A stretch of 7,257 nucleotides of DNA from the NCBI GenBank assembly GCA_021775515.1, contig JAJFHR010000227.1, positions 1 through 7,257 of the forward strand. Direction: 5' to 3'. A model generated the notes under the pieces. It was not told the origin of the DNA. It made no database searches and worked only from the letters and a program-made list of their open reading frames with translations. Shown here piece after piece: positions 1 to 5,313 of this stretch. Position numbers and translations under genes: made by a program. The stretch's first letter is position 1. Each line of letters starts with the position of its first letter. Origin of the DNA: Hyphomicrobiales bacterium. GTDB lineage: Bacteria; Pseudomonadota; Alphaproteobacteria; Rhizobiales; JAJFHR01.

Positions 1-86
1 CCAACTTTCATGTCACCCGCGGCCATCGATACCCCTGCCCGGTTCTATCGGAGGCAACATTCTTGCAGGGTATTCAGCGAAAAAAT

Positions 87-172
87 TGGTGCGGGCGGCG
101 AGAGTCGAACTCGCACGGACTTGCGTCCTCAGGATTTTAAGTCCTGTGTGTCTACCATTCCACCACGCCCGC
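87..172 (-). tRNA. tRNA-Leu, anticodon UAA, CCA encoded
   Basis: The minus strand folds as a complete class II tRNA. The 7-bp acceptor stem pairs GCGGGCG (172-166) with CGCCCGC (97-91). The anticodon stem CAGGA/TCCTG encloses the loop CTTAAAA, with UAA at 139-137, which reads UUA and UUG leucine codons. The long variable arm has the stem GGAC-GCAA-GTCC, as expected for leucine, and the T arm is GCGAG-TTCGACT-CTCGC. The 3' CCA is encoded (89-87) after discriminator A (90). A T-run follows directly (86-80 on the minus strand), which may help end transcription. The gene lies downstream of and co-oriented with the molybdopterin-binding protein gene, about 130 bases away, so read-through into it is possible. 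No att-like duplication of its 3' end is seen in the window. Confidence 0.97.
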
Positions 173-302
173 ACGAACCTCAGGACTTGAGGAGATATTT
201 AACAGCGCTGGTGATAGGACGCCAGGGCATGGTTTGTCCAGTGACAACCGTATCACCTGCGGCAAAAATACATTTGACCTGCAGATTTCTTCGCCAGCCT
301 TA
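173..302. other. Intergenic spacer upstream of tRNA-Leu
   Basis: This 130-base spacer holds no convincing gene. A small inverted repeat, CCTCA-GGACT-TGAGG (178-192), lies just upstream of the tRNA 5' end; on the minus strand it shares TCCTGAGG with the tRNA anticodon/variable region, probably by chance. The A/T-rich TTAAAT on the minus strand near 195-200 could be a -10 element for the tRNA, but no good -35 partner is visible. Confidence 0.4.
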
Positions 303-1049
303 TTATCGGCCAGCCTCACTTTCAGCGACGAGCTTGTTAAGAGCCGCCTCCGCATTGCCTAGTGCGGTTTCATCGGCGGACCTGGCAACCAGATTTGTAC
401 CGATTCGGTCTTTTTCATAGAAGGGATAACTGGCGAGAGAAACATTGGGAAACCGGCCTTGAACTTCCTCTAACGCTGCAGCAATCCAGCCTTCGCCAAT
501 TTCACATCGAACGGACCGGCTCATGATCTTACTGCCTCCTTCGAGGCGGTCTGAAAGTTTGACCATCATCGCCTGCATGATTTTGGGAACGCCGGCGAGA
601 ACAAACACATTTCCGATTTGAAACCCCGGGGCTTTGCTGACGGGATTTTCTATCAGCCTTGCTCCTTCTGGGATGCGCGCCATGCGCATGCGGGCAGCAT
701 TGAGGTCGTTTTCATCATAGCGCTGCTGCAAAATGGCGACGGCTTCTGCATTGAAATCAATGCTGACATTAAAAGCTGCGGCAATTGCATCGGCAGTAAT
801 GTCATCGTGAGTTGGCCCAATCCCGCCAGTGGTAAAAACATAATCATATTGCGCGCGCAGGGCATTAACCGCCTCGACGATGCGGGATTGTTCGTCGGGC
901 ACCACCCGGGCTTCTTTGACGTGAATGTCGAGTTCAGCTAGAAATTCCGCTAAGAAGCCCAAATTTTTATCTTTGGTCCGCCCCGACAGCACCTCGTCGC
1001 CAATCATGACTACTGCTGCTGTTACGAACCTCATTTTTTGTTCGACCAT
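303..1049 (-). CDS. Molybdopterin-binding protein, CinA N-terminal (MoCF) type, single domain
   Basis: A 248-residue cytoplasmic protein of the MoaB/MogA-like molybdopterin-binding fold, the family often annotated as competence/damage-inducible protein A. Visible motifs are IGDEVL (residues 16-21), close to the usual G[D/N]E[I/L]L, and the hallmark TTGGIGPTHDD (73-83), which forms the binding loop in this fold. The rest, including NPVSKAPGF (135-143) and LAGVPKIM (151-158), fits the short alphaproteobacterial form. There is no C-terminal PncC/CinA nicotinamide-nucleotide amidase domain, so this is not full-length CinA, and its substrate is not established. Start codons are possible at 1058 (GTG), 1055 (ATG) and 1049 (ATG). 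I chose 1049 because GAGG at 1061-1058 is 8 bases from it but only 2 from 1055. It is divergent from sfsA and heads toward the tRNA gene. Confidence 0.9.
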   Translation of the reverse strand: MVEQKMRFVTAAVVMIGDEVLSGRTKDKNLGFLAEFLAELDIHVKEARVVPDEQSRIVEAVNALRAQYDYVFTTGGIGPTHDDITADAIAAAFNVSIDFNAEAVAILQQRYDENDLNAARMRMARIPEGARLIENPVSKAPGFQIGNVFVLAGVPKIMQAMMVKLSDRLEGGSKIMSRSVRCEIGEGWIAAALEEVQGRFPNVSLASYPFYEKDRIGTNLVARSADETALGNAEAALNKLVAESEAGR

Positions 1050-1192
1050 ACTCATCACCTCAAATCAGCGCGTTTTCTTTGGCAGCATATACGCGCTACA
1101 TCACAAGTGCGAAACAATCTTGCTGCGAGACAAATTCACGCTTATGGTCCGCAGCCAGCCTTCAACAATAAGATTTTGAACAATCTCCTGCT
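1050..1192. promoter_or_regulatory. Divergent promoter region between molybdopterin-binding gene and sfsA
   Basis: The two genes diverge here, so both promoters should lie in these 143 bases. For sfsA, TTGCTG (1120-1125), a 17-base spacer and TATGGT (1143-1148) form a partial sigma-70-like pair, matching the consensus at 3 and 4 of 6 positions. For the leftward gene, TATATG on the minus strand (1091-1086) is the best -10-like element, but it lacks a well-spaced -35. Both calls come from reading by eye and are weak; only the presence of promoters somewhere here is well supported. Confidence 0.35.
1056..1061 (-). promoter_or_regulatory. Ribosome binding site GAGGTG that decides the start
   Basis: On the minus strand GAGGTG is the only good Shine-Dalgarno match. 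It lies at proper distance only from the ATG at 1049, which argues against the GTG at 1058 and the ATG at 1055 that the longer reading frame offers. Confidence 0.6.
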
Positions 1193-1915
1193 ATGAATTT
1201 TTCTTCGCCCCTGATCACCGGTCGGCTGATAAAACGATACAAGCGTTTTTTGGCCGATGTTGAACTTGATAGCGGAGAAATCGTAACGGCGCATTGTGCC
1301 AACCCGGGCTCAATGATGGGATTGATGCAGCCAGGCTCGCGGGTCTGGTTGTCGATCAGTGACAATCCTAAACGCAAGCTAAAATATTCCTGGGAGTTGC
1401 TGGAAGTCGACCTTGGTAGGGGCCCTCACCTTGTGGGAATTAATACCAATCATCCCAACCAGATTGTCGCCGAAGCTGTTGAAGCCGGGCGAATTGCGGA
1501 ATTGTCCGGGTATAAATCTCTTAGGCGCGAAGTGAAATACGGCACCAACAGCCGCATTGATATTCTTCTTGAAGATGAGGTTAAGCCGGATTGTTATGTT
1601 GAGATTAAAAATGTGCATCTCATGCGACAGGCAGGCCTTGCAGAATTTCCCGATTCAGTAACCGCTCGCGGTAGAAAACATCTCAATGAGCTTGCCGCCT
1701 ATGTGGAAAAAGGCTGCCGCTGTGTGATGTTTTATCTCATTCAGCGGCCAGATGCCGAAAGGTTTTGCCTGGCCAGAGATATTGACCTTGAATATGCGCA
1801 AACTTTTGACCAAGTTATACGTTCAGGTGTTGAGGCATACGCCTATTCCTGTACACTGTCGCCTCAAGGAATAGTGTTGGATAAACCGGTATTAATCGAA
1901 ACGAAACAAAACTAA
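1193..1915 (+). CDS. sfsA: SfsA, sugar fermentation stimulation protein homologue
   Basis: A 240-residue full-length SfsA (E. coli protein about 234 residues). The N-terminal part has the family pattern SPLITGRLIKRYKRFLADVE (5-24), AHCANPGSM (33-41) and SDNPKRKLKYSWELLEVD (56-73). The C-terminal part has ELSGYKSLRREVKYG (103-117), RID (121-123) and VEIKN (136-140), then FPDSVTARGRKHL (152-164). The D...ExK arrangement is that of a PD-(D/E)XK nuclease-like fold. The E. coli protein binds DNA and was linked to maltose gene expression, but the true activity of the family is unsettled. The start is set by family alignment, since no clear Shine-Dalgarno sequence precedes it. It leads the plus-strand sfsA-map-radC run. 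Confidence 0.95.
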   Translation: MNFSSPLITGRLIKRYKRFLADVELDSGEIVTAHCANPGSMMGLMQPGSRVWLSISDNPKRKLKYSWELLEVDLGRGPHLVGINTNHPNQIVAEAVEAGRIAELSGYKSLRREVKYGTNSRIDILLEDEVKPDCYVEIKNVHLMRQAGLAEFPDSVTARGRKHLNELAAYVEKGCRCVMFYLIQRPDAERFCLARDIDLEYAQTFDQVIRSGVEAYAYSCTLSPQGIVLDKPVLIETKQN

Positions 1916-1984
1916 TCCTCAATCGAACCTGATCCGGCGTTACTTAAACATAGGTCGGTCAAACCAATAAGAGACGAGACAAAC

Positions 1985-2815
1985 ATGAGCTATGTTGATG
2001 CTGTAACCGCGCCCAAGCGTAATACCGGTCAGATCAAACTTCACGGGCCAGGGGCATTTGCCGCCATGCACAAGGCCGGGCGGTTGGCTGCCGAAGCACT
2101 GGACATGCTTACTCCTCATGTGGTGCCTGGTGTTACGACCAAACGGCTTGATGATCTTGCCTATGAATTCGCCTGTGATCACAACGCCTATCCGGCCACG
2201 TTATTTTATATGGGATTTACCGGATCAATCTGCACCTCGATCAACCATGTGGTCTGCCACGGCATTCCCGGTGAAAAGGTGCTTAAGGAAGGTGACATCG
2301 TCAATATTGACATCACTCTCATTGTTGATGGCTGGCACGGTGATACCAGCCGCATGTATCCTGTCGGCGCGGTTTCGCGGCGGGCCGAGCGCTTGATGGA
2401 GATAACCTATACGTCTCTTATGAAAGGATTGGAGGCCATTAAACCCGGCGGCCATACCGGCGATATCGGCTCAGCTATTCAAGCTTATGCTGAAGAAGAG
2501 CGCATGAGCGTTGTCCGTGACTTCTGTGGTCATGGGCTGGGCCGGTTGTTTCACGATGTGCCCAATATTTTACATTATGGCCACAAGGGCGAAGGTGTTG
2601 AATTGCGGGAAGGTATGTTGTTTACGGTTGAACCCATGATCAATGCCGGTAAGCCGCACGTTAAAATCCTCTCTGATGGCTGGACGGCCGTTACCCGCGA
2701 TAAATCGCTTTCTGCCCAGTTTGAGCATACTGTGGGAGTAACTGCGACGGGCTGCGATATTTTTACAATATCCCCAAAAGGCCTGCACAAACCTCCCTAC
2801 ACTCTGACAACTTAA
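1985..2815 (+). CDS. map: Type I methionine aminopeptidase
   Basis: A 276-residue cytosolic metallopeptidase that removes the initiator methionine from nascent proteins with a small second residue. All five metal ligands are visible: D109 in NIDIT, D120 in HGDTSRM, H183 in CGHGLGR, E216 in FTVEPM and E247 in SAQFEHT, plus the substrate-contacting H92 in VCHGIPG. Compared with E. coli Map it carries about 12 extra N-terminal residues (MSYVDAVTAPKR...), as is usual in alphaproteobacteria, which also supports the start chosen. It lies 69 bases after sfsA and 24 bases before radC. The upstream match to Shine-Dalgarno is weak (GAGAC, 1976-1980). It is probably essential, like other sole map genes, but whether a second copy exists cannot be seen here. 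Confidence 0.97.
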   Translation: MSYVDAVTAPKRNTGQIKLHGPGAFAAMHKAGRLAAEALDMLTPHVVPGVTTKRLDDLAYEFACDHNAYPATLFYMGFTGSICTSINHVVCHGIPGEKVLKEGDIVNIDITLIVDGWHGDTSRMYPVGAVSRRAERLMEITYTSLMKGLEAIKPGGHTGDIGSAIQAYAEEERMSVVRDFCGHGLGRLFHDVPNILHYGHKGEGVELREGMLFTVEPMINAGKPHVKILSDGWTAVTRDKSLSAQFEHTVGVTATGCDIFTISPKGLHKPPYTLTT

Positions 2816-2839
2816 CAGATTTCCTGATAAGCTCATTTG

Positions 2840-3544
2840 ATGAGTGACACCACACCTCCAAAACAAACAGGTAAACCGCACTTTTCCGGCCATCGCGACC
2901 GTTTGCGCGAAAGGTTTCGCAAAGGCGGCAGCGATGCCCTGCCGGATTATGAACTGCTCGAACTGATACTGTTTCGCGCCTTGCCAAGACGAGATACCAA
3001 ACCATTGGCAAAATCACTCATCGAACGGTTCGGCAGTTTTGCTGAGGTGATTTCGGCCAACCCGGAAAGATTAAGCGAAATCAAAGGCATTGGCCAAAAT
3101 GTTATTACCGAGTTGAAACTTATCCACGCCTCTGCCTTGCGGCTTTCGCAGGGCGAGATCATGCAAAAACCTGCGATGTCTTCTTGGTCGGCGCTGATTG
3201 ATTATTGCCGGGCCAGCATGGCCTTTAACGAAAAAGAGCAATTCAGAATCCTGTTTTTGGACAAGAAAAATGTGCTAATTGCCGATGAAATTCAGCAGGA
3301 AGGAACTGTAGATCACACCCCGGTCTACACGCGCGAAGTTGTCAAGCGCGCCCTGGAGCTTGCCGCCTCCGGCATCATTCTCGTTCACAATCACCCCTCC
3401 GGCGATCCGACACCGTCACGTCCCGATATCGATATGACGAGAAAAATTATCGAAGCGGCAGAAAAGCTGAACATTAAAATTCACGATCACATCATCGTCG
3501 GGAAACAGGGCCATTCGAGTTTTCGCGGTCTCGGGTTGATATAA
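2840..3544 (+). CDS. radC: RadC family protein (JAB/MPN domain)
   Basis: A 234-residue protein with the two-part RadC build. The N-terminal UPF0758 region starts at GHRDRLRERF (17-26) and includes a helix-hairpin-helix-like segment, ERLSEIKGIGQNVITEL (76-92). The C-terminal JAB1/MPN metalloprotease-like domain follows from about 110. The metal motif HNH-x10-D is intact (H183, H185, D196) within LVHNHPSGDPTPSRPD, preceded by VYTREVVKRAL (162-172) and followed by HDHIIVG (215-221). The early link of RadC to DNA repair was later disputed, so its function is unknown. The start is ATG 2840; a TTG one codon earlier (2837) is less likely. It follows map by 24 bases, which suggests one transcript. 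Confidence 0.95.
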   Translation: MSDTTPPKQTGKPHFSGHRDRLRERFRKGGSDALPDYELLELILFRALPRRDTKPLAKSLIERFGSFAEVISANPERLSEIKGIGQNVITELKLIHASALRLSQGEIMQKPAMSSWSALIDYCRASMAFNEKEQFRILFLDKKNVLIADEIQQEGTVDHTPVYTREVVKRALELAASGIILVHNHPSGDPTPSRPDIDMTRKIIEAAEKLNIKIHDHIIVGKQGHSSFRGLGLI

Positions 3545-3639
3545 GTTCCTCACGTTGTTTTGTAATTTTCCGCCACATTCTCGTGTTATTGTGAGGTCTG
3601 GACCGAACCTGGCCGCACGATCAAGACCGGAAAATGTTG
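3545..3639. other. Spacer with a long-loop inverted repeat after radC
   Basis: CCTCAC (3548-3553) and GTGAGG (3591-3596) are perfect inverse complements around a loop of about 37 bases. There is no T-run after the second arm, so this is not a good intrinsic terminator. The region may hold the promoter of the following gene, but no convincing pair of elements is seen. Confidence 0.2.
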
Positions 3640-4404
3640 ATGTCAAAACTTATACGCGCGTTGGCGCTGGGGATTTTTCTGCTGTTTCTGGCACCTCTTG
3701 CGGTTCATGCCGTGGTCTATTCGCAAAACCCCTGGCCAAAAAATTACCACGTGGCCAATTGGTCCAGTTCGGGCATTTTGCCCGTACCGACGGCGCGTGG
3801 CGATGCAATGATTAAGATTTACACAGCACGCACCGGGCGCTGGAAGGGCATATTCGCCGTTCACAGTTGGCTGGTGATGAAGCGGCAATCTGAGACCGAA
3901 TATAGCCGCTATGATGTTGTTGGATGGGGGCAGCCGGTAAGGCGCAACGGTTTTCCTGCCGATGGATTTTGGTATTCATCCATGCCGGAGCTGCAATTTG
4001 AACTCTCCGGCAAACAGGCGCAGGCCCTTATTCCCAAAATTGAAAAGGTAATCCGCAAATATCCTTTCAACCAGTATGGCAGTTACCGGTTATGGCCGGG
4101 GCCCAACAGCAACTCATTCATTGCCTACGTGTTGCGAAATGTTCCCGAATTGCAAACCACATTGCCGCCAACCGCTGTGGGGCGCGACTTCATCGGTTAT
4201 AACAGTTGGATTTCTCCCACGCCAAGCAATACCGGTTGGCAAATCTCCTTGAAGGGATATGCTGGCTTGAGCCTGGCTGCGGTCGAAGGTTTAGAAATAA
4301 ATCTCCTCGGTCTGGTGAGTGGAATAGATATTCTCAACCCGGCGATAAAACTGCCCGGTTTCGGCAGATTGGGAATGCCACGTCCAACCAACCCGCCCTC
4401 GTAG
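3640..4404 (+). CDS. DUF3750-like secreted or membrane-anchored protein
   Basis: This 254-residue protein matches my recollection of the alphaproteobacterial DUF3750 family; its function is unknown. The N-terminus has a basic start (MSKLIR) and a hydrophobic segment (about 7-24) ending in AVHA, a plausible signal-peptidase site, so export to the periplasm or anchoring in the inner membrane is likely. Conserved-looking blocks are KIYTARTGRWKGIFAVHSW (59-77), YDVVGWGQPVRRNGFPADG (91-109), YPFNQYGSYRLWPGPNSNSF (141-160) and TAVGRDFIGY (178-187). H75 and the N-S-N-S-F motif are candidates for a functional site. ATG 3634 is also possible; I prefer ATG 3640 because GGA at 3629-3631 is better spaced from it. 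It sits between radC and the oxidase operon with no evident link to either. Confidence 0.8.
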   Translation: MSKLIRALALGIFLLFLAPLAVHAVVYSQNPWPKNYHVANWSSSGILPVPTARGDAMIKIYTARTGRWKGIFAVHSWLVMKRQSETEYSRYDVVGWGQPVRRNGFPADGFWYSSMPELQFELSGKQAQALIPKIEKVIRKYPFNQYGSYRLWPGPNSNSFIAYVLRNVPELQTTLPPTAVGRDFIGYNSWISPTPSNTGWQISLKGYAGLSLAAVEGLEINLLGLVSGIDILNPAIKLPGFGRLGMPRPTNPPS

Positions 4405-4680
4405 CGAGTCGCACAGCAAAAATAAAATCAAATAACCGATCATTCTTAAGTTGGAAACTAGGGTTCCAATGCTGGTTTTGGAGAAAAAGTCCGTGAGAGC
4501 GTCGGAATGACGCAGGGTTCTTTTGATACGATGCCTTGCGTGCCTTCAAATAAACAAATTTGGGCTGTCAAAGAAGATTTCGGGGAAAATTTTCCAACAC
4601 CAGAGTGATTTGAGTATTATAGTTGAGAGCTTGACGACTACAGGCATACTCATTGTCGAAAATTAAAAAGGGGGTCAGCC
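4405..4680. promoter_or_regulatory. Non-coding control region upstream of the oxidase operon
   Basis: These 276 bases hold no convincing gene. They contain three small symmetric elements: TTGGAA-N7-TTCCAA (4451-4469); GCGTC-GGAAT-GACGC (4499-4513), with TTCTTTT at 4518-4524, which could be a poor terminator for the preceding gene; and the perfect 12-base palindrome GGAAAATTTTCC (4584-4595). TTGACG (4631-4636) is a possible -35 box but has no good -10 at 16-18 bases. No clear FNR/Anr box (TTGAT-N4-ATCAA) is present. Transcription of the oxidase operon most likely starts in the right half. Confidence 0.45.
4665..4675 (+). promoter_or_regulatory. Ribosome binding site for subunit II GTG start
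   Basis: AAAAAGGGGGT is a strong purine-rich Shine-Dalgarno-like site whose G-run ends 6 bases before the GTG at 4681. It supports that unusual start over the in-frame ATG seven codons further on. Confidence 0.6.
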
Positions 4681-5313
4681 GTGGAAAATGCGCTGGGACT
4701 AATGGGCGGTCAGGCAACGATGATCGCTATCACCGTATTTGTGATGATACTGGGTTTGGGCGCGCTGCTGGCCGCTGTTTTCTGGCCAAAGCGCTGGCGT
4801 ATGAAATATCGCATGGAAGTGATATTTGTCGGCCTCCTTGCGGCAATGGTGTATTATGCCGATTGGAAAAGCACCGAAATTTACACAGCTTATCAAAAAG
4901 ATTTTCGCGCTGAGCAGGCTGTTTCCGGCCAGGTCGTTGAAAAAGATGACAAGGCATTTGACAGAACCCTAACCGTCGTGTCGTTCCAGTGGGGATTTGC
5001 CTTCCTCACCGAGGACAATGAAATCAGCCGCAATGCCGCCGTCGTCAAACCCAACGAGAAGGTATTGTTTAACATATTAAGCAATGACGTAATCCACGGC
5101 TTCAATATACCGGTAGCGGGAATTACTGCTGAAATTGACCCTGGTGAGCCGCGCCAGGTGTGGATTAGAGCCCCGCAAAAGCCGGGAAAATATTTGATTC
5201 AGTGCGTAAACTATTGTGGCGTTGGCCACGCGCAAATGAAAGCTTGGCTGGTGGTTGAAGGCGAAGTACCTACTGCAAAAATGACTGTCGGAGAAAAATC
5301 CAATGGCGCATGA
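4681..5313 (+). CDS. Cytochrome c oxidase subunit II, CuA-containing (B-type-like)
   Basis: A 210-residue subunit II of a haem-copper oxidase; it takes electrons from a periplasmic donor through the binuclear CuA centre. Two membrane helices are visible (about 13-35 and 45-61), followed by a periplasmic cupredoxin domain. The CuA ligands are complete: H139 (NDVIHGF), C175, C179, H183 and M186 in CVNYCGVGHAQM. The residue that ligates through its backbone carbonyl is N177, where aa3 enzymes have Glu and Thermus ba3 has Gln. The aromatic stretch FQWGFAF (102-108) matches the electron-entry region of the family. There is no fused cytochrome c domain, so a separate donor is needed. The start is GTG, supported by a strong ribosome binding site. 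The 3' end overlaps subunit I by 11 bases. Confidence 0.93.
   Translation: MENALGLMGGQATMIAITVFVMILGLGALLAAVFWPKRWRMKYRMEVIFVGLLAAMVYYADWKSTEIYTAYQKDFRAEQAVSGQVVEKDDKAFDRTLTVVSFQWGFAFLTEDNEISRNAAVVKPNEKVLFNILSNDVIHGFNIPVAGITAEIDPGEPRQVWIRAPQKPGKYLIQCVNYCGVGHAQMKAWLVVEGEVPTAKMTVGEKSNGA
5290..5293 (+). promoter_or_regulatory. Ribosome binding site for subunit I inside the subunit II gene
   Basis: GGAG lies 9 bases before ATG 5303, within the end of the subunit II coding region. Together with the 11-base overlap it points to coupled translation of the two subunits. Confidence 0.5.

Noticed and set aside
31..71. Inverted repeat ACCCCTGC...GCAGGGT as a terminator for the tRNA
   Set aside because: The arms are short, one base is bulged, the loop is about 26 bases and no T-run follows.
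87..172. tRNA gene as an integration site of a mobile element
   Set aside because: No integrase gene, no second copy of the tRNA 3' end and no change in sequence character occur in the window.
10..420. Plus-strand open frame of 136 codons
   Set aside because: It runs through the tRNA-Leu gene and the antisense of the molybdopterin-binding gene, and its product has no recognisable motif. It is a shadow frame.
618..941. Plus-strand frame of 107 codons opposite the molybdopterin-binding gene
   Set aside because: It lies wholly antisense to a gene with clear family motifs and shows none of its own.
4600..4680. FNR/Anr or CRP-type box controlling the oxidase
   Set aside because: TTGA half-sites occur (TTGAG, TTGACG), but no matching inverted half lies at the required spacing.
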